Shown: positions 53,274 to 60,218 of the stretch, piece after piece
How the letters are laid out: every line of letters begins with the position of its first letter
Numbering within the stretch: the stretch's first letter is position 1
Assembly (NCBI GenBank): GCA_963837365.1
Contig: CAWIMW010000008.1
Span: 190,237 to 254,236 of the forward strand
Direction of reading: 5' to 3'
Length of the DNA stretch: 64,000 nucleotides
DNA from: CAWBXL01 sp963837365
GTDB lineage: Bacteria; Acidobacteriota; Terriglobia; Terriglobales; Acidobacteriaceae
The notes under the pieces: generated by a model
The model's database searches: none
Told to the model about the DNA's origin: nothing
The model's input: only the letters and a program-made list of their open reading frames with translations
Position numbers and translations under genes: made by a program

Positions 53274-53350
53274 GGGTGACTGGCAGAGATGGCTGATGCA
53301 CTCGCCTCTTAAGCGAGACCAGGCTGGTTCGATTCCAGCGTCACCCACCA
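53274..53350 (+). tRNA. tRNA-Lys(CTT)
   Basis: Acceptor GGGTGAC/GTCACCC, anticodon arm CTCGC-CTCTTAA-GCGAG, T-arm GCTGG-TTCGATT-CCAGC, CCA encoded. Confidence 0.9.
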
Positions 53351-53355
53351 GATTC

Positions 53356-53431
53356 GCGGGATTGGCAGATATGGATATGCACTCGCCTTTTAAGCGAGAC
53401 GAAGTGGGTTCGATTCCCACATCCCGCACCA
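53356..53431 (+). tRNA. tRNA-Lys(TTT)
   Basis: Acceptor GCGGGAT/ATCCCGC, anticodon arm CTCGC-CTTTTAA-GCGAG, identical stem to the preceding Lys tRNA, CCA encoded. The pair probably arose by duplication. Confidence 0.9.
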
Positions 53432-53444
53432 AGAGCAGCAAAGA

Positions 53445-53534
53445 GGCGGCATAGCATAACGGATCAATGCTCCGAGCTTCTACCTCGTGGTTTTACCTAA
53501 GACGACGAGAGTTCCGGTCTCTCTGCCGCCTCCA
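53445..53534 (+). tRNA. tRNA-Arg(TCT) with long variable region
   Basis: Acceptor GGCGGCA/TGCCGCC, anticodon arm CCGAG-CTTCTAC-CTCGT, T-arm GAGAG-TTCCGGT-CTCTC, CCA encoded. The 90-nt length and about 18-nt variable region resemble class II tRNAs, unusual for Arg. Confidence 0.72.
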
Positions 53535-53538
53535 ACGT

Positions 53539-53626
53539 GGGGATGTGGTCCAACGGATGAGGGCGCAAGGCTACGAACTGGTTTACGAAATATGAGATCA
53601 GAGTTCAATTCTCTGCATCCCCTCCA
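53539..53626 (+). tRNA. tRNA, anticodon uncertain (possibly Arg ACG)
   Basis: Acceptor GGGGATG/CATCCCC and T-arm CAGAG-TTCAATT-CTCTG are good and CCA is encoded. CTACGAA would give ACG, but its stem pairs poorly. The molecule is 88 nt with a long variable part like its left neighbour. Confidence 0.6.
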
Positions 53627-53636
53627 CATTAACTAG

Positions 53637-53712
53637 GCTCGCGTGGTCTAAGGCATGATGACGCTTCGGTCCTAACGAAGAGATCCGAGTTGGATTCCCG
53701 GCGCGAGTTCCA
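53637..53712 (+). tRNA. tRNA-Arg(CCT)
   Basis: Acceptor GCTCGCG/CGCGAGT, anticodon arm CTTCG-GTCCTAA-CGAAG, CCA encoded. The T-stem has one A-C mismatch. Confidence 0.82.
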
Positions 53713-53715
53713 GAA

Positions 53716-53791
53716 GGGTGGGTAGTGTAACCGAACAACACGGCAGCGTCCGAAGCTGCAAATCCGGGTTTGACTCCCGGCCGGCCCACCA
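53716..53791 (+). tRNA. tRNA-Arg(CCG)
   Basis: Anticodon arm GCAGC-GTCCGAA-GCTGC and T-arm CCGGG-TTTGACT-CCCGG are perfect; acceptor GGGTGGG/CCGGCCC has one mismatch; CCA encoded. Last tRNA of block 1. Confidence 0.82.
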
Positions 53792-53819
53792 CCATCCCTG
53801 CAGAATCTTTGTTCCCAAT

Positions 53820-53845
53820 GACAGGTGATTTTTCAATCGCCTGTC
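53820..53845. other. hairpin between tRNA block 1 and the permease
   Basis: GACAGGTGA and TCGCCTGTC pair with one G-T around TTTTTCAA. No T-run follows, so it may be a weak terminator or 3' processing signal for block 1. Confidence 0.45.
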
Positions 53846-53874
53846 AACTTGACCTTGAACTAGAATTGGATCCA

Positions 53875-56319
53875 ATGTCAGTCCTGCAGGATATCCGGCT
53901 TGCCTTACGTCTTTTCTGGCGTGCACCCTTCCCGACAGGTGTCGCGCTGCTTTCAATCGCACTGAGCGTTGGGGCGACCGCAGTGGTTTTCACCGCAATA
54001 AAGTCGGTGCTGATAGATCCCCTCCCGTATGCACGTCCAGGCGAACTCGTCCAAATCAGGACAGATTTCATCAACGCCGAGCCATCGCATGGCGACTGGG
54101 TCTTGCGTCGTGATGCTCAACAGATTATTCGACGGTCAACCACACTGGAATCTGCAGGTATCTATGGCAACGCACTTTTTAATCTCGCAGGTGACGCATC
54201 GTCACCACCGGAAGCACTGTATGGGTTGCGAGTATCCGCGAGCCTGTTCCCGACACTCGGAGTTACGCCGATGTTGGGGCGGAATATTCTTCCTGACGAA
54301 GACCAACCCGGCCGCGCAAACGAAATGATCTTGAGTTACGGACTGTGGATGCGACGATTCAACAAAGATCGAAATGTAATTGGCCGCAATGTTCAAATCG
54401 ATGGCCACGGCTGCCAGGTGATCGGAGTGATGCCACCGGAGTTCAACTTCCCGATGCGCAGAGGAGCAGCGCATACGCCTTCTCCGTATGTAGAATTTTG
54501 GGCGCCGATGCGTGCCGATCCCGCAACCGCAGCCCAAGACCCCGGTGCCATTGGTATGGTGGGAAGACTACGACGAGAAGTGCCGCTCGCCGAGGCACAG
54601 CAGGAAATTGCTTCAATCGGCAATGCACTCAGTAGCGAGTACCCCGCCACGAATCGCGATCATAGCCTTCGGCTTGGATCTTTGCGCGACCGGACTGTGG
54701 GAAGCGCGGAAAAGTCTCTGTGGCTGCTGATGGCTGCCACAATCATGTTTTTGCTAATCGGCTGTGCGAATGTCGCCAACCTCCTCATGACGCGGGGACT
54801 GGCGCGACAACGTGAGATTGCTATAAGGATCGCCATTGGGGCGGGACCAACCCGCATCGTCCGTCAACTTCTGACTGAAAGTTGCTTGTTGGCTGTGCTT
54901 GGCGGCCTGTGCGGTTACGTATTGACCGTTGCCGCATGGAGGATTTTGCCGGCAATCGCCCCCGTAAACATCCCTCGTCTCGCAACCGCACGGGCCGATT
55001 GGTCAATTTTGGTCTTCGCCCTTGTCGTCGCTCTCATCAACGGAGCTTTGTTCGGGATGGCACCTGCGTTTCGCGCCATCCGCGGGAGAGTTACGGCTCA
55101 TGACTTCGGCGCTCAGGGCAGTGCAGGCGGCAGTCGAGACCGGCTTCGCGGTGCGCTTGTGATTGCTGAAGTGGCCGTAACTGTAGCCTTGGTAATCGTT
55201 GGTGGGCAGCTTCTAGGAAGATTTGTCGAGTTGGTTCGCACCGATCCAGGATTCGATGCCGACCACCTTCTAGCATCCGTTGTGATTCCGGCGCCTGATC
55301 GCTACAAGACTCCGGAAGAACGGGGAATACTTTACGGGAAGTTCCTCGATGCAGTTCGCGCCCTTCCCGGAGTCGAGAGTGCGGGTACGGTGGATGCGTT
55401 ACCGTTCAGTGGCGAAAATCACGGCGGATACGTCACCAACAGCAAAACTGGAGTGACCGAACCTAATTCTCAAACGGTAGCCGAAGTAGATATCGTGAGT
55501 GCGGACTACTTACAGACGATGGGGGTGCGTTTGATCGAGGGCCGTTGGTTTCGTGAAGGAGAGATGAAAGCGTCGAACGACACTGCCATCGTTAACGACG
55601 TACTCGGCGCGCGCATGTGGCCAGGAACGAGCCCAATTGATAAGCAAATATGTGTGTACTGTACGCCGGAAAAACCAAACAACTGGAAGCGCGTGGTCGG
55701 AGTTGTATCTAACGTTCGTCACGCCGCGATGGATGCAGCCGAGCAACCAAACGTGTACCTTTCCGCGGGAGCTCTCGAGGAGTCGGATTTTCTAGTCGTC
55801 AGAACCAATCGCCCAACCAAAGATTTAGAAAGCGGCATCCGGCGGGCAATTGCTGGCGTTGACCCCGATCAGCCGGTTTTTCTCAGTGCATCCATGCGGA
55901 GTCTTGTCGCAGACTCCCTCGCGAGTAGGCGATTCATAATGAGCTTACTTGCGATCACAGCGTGCATCGCACTTGCGATGTCGGTAGCCGGTGTTTACGG
56001 CGTAACGTCCTACACTGCGTCCCGCAGAACACAGGAGATCGGCGTTCGCATGGCACTCGGTGCTACTCCTGGTAACGTTCAACTCTTGGTATTTCGCCAA
56101 GGGTTCTTGACGACAACAATCGGGCTGGCGATTGGTCTCGGTGCGACACTGGCCGTTATGCGGGTGCTTCGTGGAATGCTGGTGGGACTTGAAGCTGAAA
56201 AGTTGGGTGAAATGTTGATCGCGATAGGGTTGGTCTCAGTGACGGCCGCGCTCGCTTGTTGGGTTCCCGCGCGGCGTGCGTCGAGAATCGATCCGATGGC
56301 TGCGCTGCGGCACGATTAA
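53875..56319 (+). CDS. ADOP-type ABC transporter permease (MacB/FtsX)
   Basis: The 814-residue protein has the ADOP layout: helix 1 (GVALLSIALSVGATAVVFTA), MacB periplasmic domain (GVMPPEFNFPMRRGAAHTPS), an FtsX block (LTRGLARQREIAIRIAIGAG-like), a second periplasmic part and a second FtsX block (SRRTQEIGVRMALGATPGNV), ending ARRASRIDPMAALRHD. These permeases lack a fused ATPase and are greatly expanded in Acidobacteriota. ATG 53875 follows GGATCCA. It interrupts the tRNA array, which is atypical, and could be a later insertion. Confidence 0.88.
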   Translation: MSVLQDIRLALRLFWRAPFPTGVALLSIALSVGATAVVFTAIKSVLIDPLPYARPGELVQIRTDFINAEPSHGDWVLRRDAQQIIRRSTTLESAGIYGNALFNLAGDASSPPEALYGLRVSASLFPTLGVTPMLGRNILPDEDQPGRANEMILSYGLWMRRFNKDRNVIGRNVQIDGHGCQVIGVMPPEFNFPMRRGAAHTPSPYVEFWAPMRADPATAAQDPGAIGMVGRLRREVPLAEAQQEIASIGNALSSEYPATNRDHSLRLGSLRDRTVGSAEKSLWLLMAATIMFLLIGCANVANLLMTRGLARQREIAIRIAIGAGPTRIVRQLLTESCLLAVLGGLCGYVLTVAAWRILPAIAPVNIPRLATARADWSILVFALVVALINGALFGMAPAFRAIRGRVTAHDFGAQGSAGGSRDRLRGALVIAEVAVTVALVIVGGQLLGRFVELVRTDPGFDADHLLASVVIPAPDRYKTPEERGILYGKFLDAVRALPGVESAGTVDALPFSGENHGGYVTNSKTGVTEPNSQTVAEVDIVSADYLQTMGVRLIEGRWFREGEMKASNDTAIVNDVLGARMWPGTSPIDKQICVYCTPEKPNNWKRVVGVVSNVRHAAMDAAEQPNVYLSAGALEESDFLVVRTNRPTKDLESGIRRAIAGVDPDQPVFLSASMRSLVADSLASRRFIMSLLAITACIALAMSVAGVYGVTSYTASRRTQEIGVRMALGATPGNVQLLVFRQGFLTTTIGLAIGLGATLAVMRVLRGMLVGLEAEKLGEMLIAIGLVSVTAALACWVPARRASRIDPMAALRHD

Positions 56320-56427
56320 TCTAGAAACTCGAACGAGCTGAACTACTACCGACCATGCGGCTTCCAACACTCTTGGGGTATTGACGAATTCAGGGAGTCA
56401 TGCCAAAGTGATAACTGAGTTCCAGCA
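56320..56427. other. spacer between the permease and leader 2
   Basis: TTGACG at 56381 and ATAACT at 56411 could form a poorly spaced promoter. GTGATAACT resembles the extended -10 of leader 1 (GTGCTATACT). No gene seen. Confidence 0.3.
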
Positions 56428-56511
56428 ATGATGCGCAAACCCCATACCGATTGCTTCCCGACACCAGCCACCTTTACGTGGCAAGGAGCGGGCAAAGGTA
56501 CGTTCATGTAA
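56428..56511 (+). CDS. 27-residue leader peptide of tRNA block 2
   Basis: The frame encodes MMRKPHTDCFPTPATFTWQG-AGKGTFM. It contains five Thr (ACC, ACA, ACC, ACG, ACG), three Phe, three Gly, and single His, Asp, Cys, Trp and Gln. All belong to amino acids whose tRNAs follow in block 2, and the three Thr codon types match the three Thr anticodons GGT, TGT and CGT. A terminator stem follows 33 bases after TAA. No Shine-Dalgarno site is seen, so translation is inferred. Confidence 0.5.
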   Translation: MMRKPHTDCFPTPATFTWQGAGKGTFM

Positions 56512-56512
56512 C

Positions 56513-56578
56513 GGGGGCACATCAGCAACGCATAGTCTTTCTGAGCCTCCGATACAAATCGGGGGCTTTTGGTTTTTT
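56513..56578 (+). terminator. second attenuator with competing upstream pairing
   Basis: The terminator stem AGCCTCCGAT/ATCGGGGGCT (56544-56567), loop ACAA, is followed by TTTGGTTTTTT. GGGGGC at 56513-56518, right after the leader stop, repeats the 3' arm and can pair with GCCTCC of the 5' arm. A ribosome at the stop would cover it. Stem, loop position and the following TTTTGnTTTTT plus ATGTTTTC agree closely with attenuator 1. Confidence 0.6.
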
Positions 56579-56609
56579 AGGGTATGTTTTCGCGAATGCG
56601 CAGATAGGA

Positions 56610-56684
56610 GGCGGCGTCGTCTAACGGCCAGGATGCGGCTCTTTCAAGGCTGAGATGGGAGTTCGATTCTCCTCGCCGCTGCCA
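56610..56684 (+). tRNA. tRNA-Glu(TTC)
   Basis: Acceptor GGCGGCG/CGCCGCT, anticodon arm CGGCT-CTTTCAA-GGCTG with wobble pairs, T-arm GGGAG-TTCGATT-CTCCT, CCA encoded. First tRNA of block 2. Confidence 0.85.
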
Positions 56685-56689
56685 AAGTC

Positions 56690-56779
56690 ATGAGCACACA
56701 AGTGATTGAACTCGAAGGCTTTGAAATCGAGCTTGCATCGGAGCTCTATTGCGACCGCGGACTAGACCACCGCGACTAG
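56690..56779 (+). CDS. 29-residue ORF within the tRNA array
   Basis: MSTQVIELEGFEIELASELY-CDRGLDHRD, then TAG; the frame continues WIAHARIAGDWDTTSMIQRC-YA after it. Possibly a small protein with a nonsense codon, in a spacer of about 200 bases. Unsupported beyond composition. Confidence 0.22.
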   Translation: MSTQVIELEGFEIELASELYCDRGLDHRD

Positions 56780-56880
56780 TGGATCGCGCACGCACGGATC
56801 GCAGGAGACTGGGACACAACGTCGATGATTCAGCGGTGCTATGCGTGAGGTGCATGAATGCAATACCGCTGAAAGCGTAA

Positions 56881-56954
56881 TGCCGGGTCGTCTAGTGGCA
56901 GGACCCTGGACTTTGAATCCGGGTACGGGCGTTCGAATCGCTCCCCGGCAGCCA
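56881..56954 (+). tRNA. tRNA-Gln(TTG)
   Basis: Acceptor TGCCGGG/CCCGGCA, anticodon arm CTGGA-CTTTGAA-TCCGG, T-arm GGGCG-TTCGAAT-CGCTC, CCA encoded. Confidence 0.88.
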
Positions 56955-56973
56955 GTTCTTTGACAATTTGAAA

Positions 56974-57045
56974 TCCCCTCTTCGTCCAATGGCAGGACGC
57001 TGCGCTCTGAACGCGGAAATCGTGGTTCAAGTCCACGGGAGGGAG
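56974..57045 (+). tRNA. tRNA-Gln(CTG), CCA not encoded
   Basis: Anticodon arm CTGCG-CTCTGAA-CGCGG and T-arm CGTGG-TTCAAGT-CCACG are good; acceptor TCCCCTC/GGAGGGA has a mismatch. The 3' end reads GCCG, overlapping the next tRNA's start, so CCA must be added. Confidence 0.75.
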
Positions 57046-57047
57046 CC

Positions 57048-57121
57048 GGAGCTATGGTCTATCGGCAGGATGGCTGACCGTCTATCAGCAGGGACGGGTT
57101 CAATTCCCGTTAGCTCCGCCA
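57048..57121 (+). tRNA. tRNA-Asp(GTC)
   Basis: Acceptor GGAGCTA/TAGCTCC, anticodon arm GCTGA-CCGTCTA-TCAGC, T-arm ACGGG-TTCAATT-CCCGT, CCA encoded. Position 33 is C instead of the conserved U. Confidence 0.83.
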
Positions 57122-57130
57122 CACGTTTGC

Positions 57131-57205
57131 GGGAGATTCGTCCAGCGGCTAGGACACTGGCCTCCAGATCCAGGTACGAGGGTTCGAGTCCTTCATCTCC
57201 CGCCA
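57131..57205 (+). tRNA. tRNA-Trp(CCA)
   Basis: Acceptor GGGAGAT/ATCTCCC, anticodon loop CTCCAGA between CTGGC and TCCAG (one mismatch next to the loop), T-arm GAGGG-TTCGAGT-CCTTC, CCA encoded. Confidence 0.78.
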
Positions 57206-57208
57206 AGA

Positions 57209-57283
57209 GCGGGCGTGGTATAGCGGCTGGTGCCTCGGGCCTCCAACCCGATGACGCGAGTTCGACTCTCGCTGCTCGCTCCA
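57209..57283 (+). tRNA. tRNA-Gly(TCC)
   Basis: Acceptor GCGGGCG/TGCTCGC, anticodon arm TCGGG-CCTCCAA-CCCGA, T-arm GCGAG-TTCGACT-CTCGC, CCA encoded. Position 33 is C. Confidence 0.8.
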
Positions 57284-57290
57284 AGTTCGA

Positions 57291-57366
57291 GGCGGTGTAG
57301 CCAAGACAGCAAGGCATCTCCCTGCAAAGGAGATCATCGGGAGTGCAATTCTCCCCACCGCCTCCA
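57291..57366 (+). tRNA. tRNA-Cys(GCA)
   Basis: Acceptor GGCGGTG/CACCGCC, anticodon arm TCTCC-CTGCAAA-GGAGA, T-arm GGGAG-TGCAATT-CTCCC, CCA encoded. T54 C56 region reads TGC rather than TTC. Confidence 0.86.
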
Positions 57367-57376
57367 GAAATGTTGT

Positions 57377-57448
57377 GCTGGTGTAGCTCAGTGGGAAGAG
57401 CACGGGCCTCGTAAGTCCGTGATCGGCGTTCGAATCGCCGCGCCAGCT
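57377..57448 (+). tRNA. tRNA-Thr(CGT), CCA not encoded
   Basis: Acceptor GCTGGTG/CGCCAGC, anticodon arm CGGGC-CTCGTAA-GTCCG, T-arm CGGCG-TTCGAAT-CGCCG. The end reads TCCG and runs into the next tRNA. Confidence 0.85.
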
Positions 57449-57450
57449 CC

Positions 57451-57525
57451 GCCGGTATAGCTCAACGGGAAGAGCAGGCGCATGGTAAGCGCCCGACCGC
57501 AGTTCGAGGCTGCGTGCCAGCTCCA
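57451..57525 (+). tRNA. tRNA-Thr(GGT)
   Basis: Anticodon arm GGCGC-ATGGTAA-GCGCC, T-arm CGCAG-TTCGAGG-CTGCG, acceptor GCCGGTA/TGCCAGC with one mismatch, CCA encoded. Confidence 0.83.
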
Positions 57526-57532
57526 CAGTTTT

Positions 57533-57606
57533 GCTGGTCTAGCACAGTGGGAGTGCAGAGAGCTTGTACCTCTCCGACGAGTGTTCGATTCACTCGACCA
57601 GCTCCA
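57533..57606 (+). tRNA. tRNA-Thr(TGT)
   Basis: Acceptor GCTGGTC/GACCAGC, anticodon arm GAGAG-CTTGTAC-CTCTC, T-arm GAGTG-TTCGATT-CACTC, CCA encoded. Third Thr isoacceptor in a row. Confidence 0.87.
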
Positions 57607-57614
57607 AGTTTTAT

Positions 57615-57690
57615 GGCGGGATTGGCCGAATGGCTTAGGCGCTGGATTGTGGATCCAGTCACGAGAGTTCGATTCTCTCATCTCGCCCCA
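57615..57690 (+). tRNA. tRNA-His(GTG)
   Basis: An extra G at -1 faces C73, the His identity mark. Acceptor GCGGGAT/ATCTCGC, anticodon arm CTGGA-TTGTGGA-TCCAG, T-arm GAGAG-TTCGATT-CTCTC, CCA encoded. Confidence 0.9.
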
Positions 57691-57693
57691 AAT

Positions 57694-57767
57694 GGGCGGT
57701 TCGTATAACGGGATTACTCACGGCCTGCAACCGTGAAATGCGAGTTCAATTCTCGCACCGTCCACCA
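57694..57767 (+). tRNA. tRNA, probably Ala(TGC), possibly Cys(GCA)
   Basis: Acceptor GGGCGGT/ACCGTCC, anticodon arm CACGG-CCTGCAA-CCGTG, T-arm GCGAG-TTCAATT-CTCGC, CCA encoded. Stem geometry gives TGC with C33; reading one base later would give GCA with T33 but breaks the stem. No G3-U70 Ala identity pair is evident; the third pair is G-T on the DNA, so G3-U70 may in fact be met. Confidence 0.65.
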
Positions 57768-57849
57768 AAGTTGAGCCGTTTTGCGGGCGTGAGCGAAGCG
57801 GGAGCCCGCAGGCGAAATCCTGAGCCGCGCACTTTGCGGCGAAGGATCT

Positions 57850-57921
57850 GGCTCGGGAACTCGACGGCAGAGTGGCCTGAAAAAGCCAGTGGATACGGTT
57901 CAATTCCGTGCCGAGCCACCA
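57850..57921 (+). tRNA. tRNA-Phe(GAA) with 8-base anticodon loop
   Basis: Acceptor GGCTCGG/CCGAGCC, T-arm ACGG-TTCAATT-CCGT, CCA encoded. The anticodon loop reads CTGAAAAA between TGGC and GCCA, one A too many, either a real eight-base loop or a homopolymer error. Last tRNA of the array. Confidence 0.75.
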
Positions 57922-57942
57922 GTCGGCGGATAGTTCGGATTC

Positions 57943-58500
57943 CTATTGAGAATCTGTCATGTATTGACGACCAAAGCGCACTCCAACCCAGATGAGCCCT
58001 AGCCCCCAAAGAAGCACCGCTACGATAAACCAGTAAGGACGAATGTTTGGCAACCAGTAGCCATATGCTTTCAATGGGATGAAATCTCTCAATACCAAGT
58101 AGCACCGCAGACATCCATATAAAATGCAAGCAACTGCCAGCACGACCTTGCTGGGGGAGGCATGCCTATCCTGCATGGGGCTGAGCCCAGCAATCTTCTT
58201 ATCCAACCCGAATCCTAGTAGGTACCACATCACAACCAGGGCAATGAAGTAGCGTAAATCTCGACCCGTCCAGTACGTGCTTGGTGACCAACGCATCTCC
58301 CGATTCTCCATCAAGATTGCCCAAGCGGGAGCGTTGATGGCGTAGTCAATGTATTTCGCAGACGCAGCGTTAAGAGGCATGCCTTCAAAAGATCCCCCAT
58401 TCGTTGTCTTTAGCGTTTCCCGAACTTGCCTGTCGCCCGCATAAAATAACAATGCGCTCAGAAGAACACTTACAACAGGGAATACAATTCGAAAGCGCAT
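57943..58500 (-). CDS. membrane protein of unknown function
   Basis: The 185-residue protein has four or so helices: FPVVSVLLSALLFYAG at the start, then YFIALVVMWYLLGFGL, VVLAVACILYGCLRCYLVL and WFIVAVLLWGLGLIWVGV. The loop between helices 1 and 2 carries charged residues. I do not recognise the family. It lies against the end of the tRNA array on the opposite strand and is the last gene with acidobacterial base composition. Confidence 0.6.
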   Translation of the reverse strand: MRFRIVFPVVSVLLSALLFYAGDRQVRETLKTTNGGSFEGMPLNAASAKYIDYAINAPAWAILMENREMRWSPSTYWTGRDLRYFIALVVMWYLLGFGLDKKIAGLSPMQDRHASPSKVVLAVACILYGCLRCYLVLRDFIPLKAYGYWLPNIRPYWFIVAVLLWGLGLIWVGVRFGRQYMTDSQ

Positions 58501-58621
58501 TTGTCCTGATCTCCTTAAGGAAGTGGTGCGATGATGTTGTCTTCGATCCAGTCCGTGATTCTCTCGGTTTTACTCCAGCTGTAGTGCACCCCTGCAAACT
58601 AGACAGCTGGGGCCGTGTTTG
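58501..58621. other. composition junction
   Basis: Moderate-GC sequence ends here. The last segment (GCACCCCTGCAAACTAGACA region, 58585-58610) looks like the terminal part of an insertion sequence, but no transposase is present. From 58622 rightward GC and codon use are actinobacterial. Confidence 0.5.
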
Positions 58622-58746
58622 AAGTCCATCGGCATCGGCGCGTCGTGGGGATCGTCCGGCGCGACCCACATGAGGTTCTCGACTCGGCGCCGACGAGGGT
58701 TCGTCGCGTACCGGATGGCGTAGAGCTCGTAGACGTCGTCGCTCAT
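58570..58746 (-). pseudogene. N-terminal fragment of a metallo-beta-lactamase (lactonase-like) protein
   Basis: ATG 58746 opens SDDVYELYAIRYATNPRRRR, VENLMWVAPDDPHDAPMPMD-F, which matches the start of N-acyl-homoserine-lactonase-type metallo-hydrolases. After the Phe codon (near 58622) the frame continues into the junction sequence and stops at 58570. The metal-binding HxHxDH core is lost. Its ATG overlaps the stop of the aldehyde dehydrogenase gene, so it belonged to that operon. Confidence 0.6.
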
Positions 58747-60218
58747 CGCTGGTCCCCTCCGGGCCCTTGGGTGTCACCGAGGTCGATCCACACGCTCTTG
58801 GTCTGGAGGTACTCGCGGATGGCGTCGACACCGCTCTCCCGGCCCAGGCCCGAAGCCTTGTAGCCGCCGAACGGCGACTGCGGCGCGGTGTAGCGGTAGC
58901 CGTTCACCCACACGGTCCCCGCTTGCACCCGGCGGCTGACCCGGTGGGCCCGGCTGAGGTCGCTGGTCCAGACGCCGGCGGCCAGGCCGTAGGCGACTCC
59001 ATTGGCGAGCGCCACCGCCTCCGCTTCGGTGTCGAACGCCGTCACGGCCAGGACCGGACCGAAGACCTCCTCCTGGAACAGCTCGCTGGCGGGATCGACG
59101 TCGGTGAACACCGTCGGCGCGACGAAGCGCCGGCACCCGGCCGCCTCGACCGCGCGCCCGCCGGTGACGAGCGTGGACCCCGAGGCGCAGGCTCGGTCGA
59201 TGAAGCCGAGGATGTGGTCGAACTGCTTCTCGGTCGCCACCGGCCCGACGTCGGTGTCGGGGTCGGAGGGATCACCGAATCGAACCCGTTCGGCGATGGC
59301 GACCACCTGTTCGACCAGCTCGTCGTGCACCGACCGCTCGACGATGAGTCGTGATCCGGCGAGGCACGTCTGACCGCCGGAGGAGAAGACCCCCGCGGCG
59401 ACACCGGCCGCCGCACGCCGTCGATCGGCATCGGCGAAGACCAGATGCGGAGACTTCCCGCCGAGCTCGAGCGTGACCGGCTTGCCGGCGCGAGCGGCGA
59501 GCTCGGCCACGACGGCGCCGGCGACCGCACCGCCCGTGAACGAGACTCGGCGGACGAGCGGATGCTCCACCAGCGGCGGCACCACATCGGGACCGAACCC
59601 GGTCACGACGTTCACGACGCCGTCCGGCACGCCCGCCTCGGCGAGCAGGTCCATCATCGTGACGATCGACGTCGACGTGTGCTCCGAGGGCTTCACGACG
59701 ACCGTGTTGCCCGCGGCCAGGGCCGGCGCAAGCTTCCACGAGGCCAGCCGCAGCGGCGAGTTCCACGGGAGGATGGCGGCCACCACGCCGTACGGCTCGT
59801 GCAGCGTGTAGTTCAGCGCGTCCGCCCGGTCGACCGGGATGACGTCACCTTGGATCTTGTCGGCGAGGCCGCCGTAGTAGTGGTACCAGCCGGCCATCGT
59901 CCGCAGCGCGGCGCGTAGCTCGGCGTAGGACTTGCCGTTGTCGCGGCTCTCGGCCGCGACCAGCTCTTCGAGGTGGTCGAGCACGAGGTCACCGAGTCGA
60001 TGCAGGAGGCGACCCCGTGCCGTTGCGGTCAGCTCGGACCACGGGCCGTCCGCGAAGGCGGCGTGCGCGCTCGCGACCGCCCGCTCGACGTCGCGGGTGT
60101 CGCCCCGGGCCACCTCGGCCCACACCTGGCCGGTGAACGGGTCGACGGTGTCGAACCACTGGCCGCCGACGGCCGCCACCTCCTTGCCGCCGATGTGCAT
60201 TCCGATCTGCCGACTCAT
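58743..60218 (-). CDS. NAD(P)-dependent aldehyde dehydrogenase
   Basis: This 491-residue enzyme oxidises an aldehyde to its acid. It has catalytic Cys in SGGQTCLAGSR, Glu in TLELGGKSPHLVF, the Asn of LPWNSPLRLA, and the nucleotide-binding VVVKPSEHTS. ATG 60218 seems best; 60230 is also in frame. It is divergent from the acyl-CoA synthetase. The substrate is unknown; the set suggests catabolism of an organic acid or xenobiotic. GC is very high, unlike the left part of the window. Confidence 0.9.
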   Translation of the reverse strand: MSRQIGMHIGGKEVAAVGGQWFDTVDPFTGQVWAEVARGDTRDVERAVASAHAAFADGPWSELTATARGRLLHRLGDLVLDHLEELVAAESRDNGKSYAELRAALRTMAGWYHYYGGLADKIQGDVIPVDRADALNYTLHEPYGVVAAILPWNSPLRLASWKLAPALAAGNTVVVKPSEHTSTSIVTMMDLLAEAGVPDGVVNVVTGFGPDVVPPLVEHPLVRRVSFTGGAVAGAVVAELAARAGKPVTLELGGKSPHLVFADADRRRAAAGVAAGVFSSGGQTCLAGSRLIVERSVHDELVEQVVAIAERVRFGDPSDPDTDVGPVATEKQFDHILGFIDRACASGSTLVTGGRAVEAAGCRRFVAPTVFTDVDPASELFQEEVFGPVLAVTAFDTEAEAVALANGVAYGLAAGVWTSDLSRAHRVSRRVQAGTVWVNGYRYTAPQSPFGGYKASGLGRESGVDAIREYLQTKSVWIDLGDTQGPGGDQR

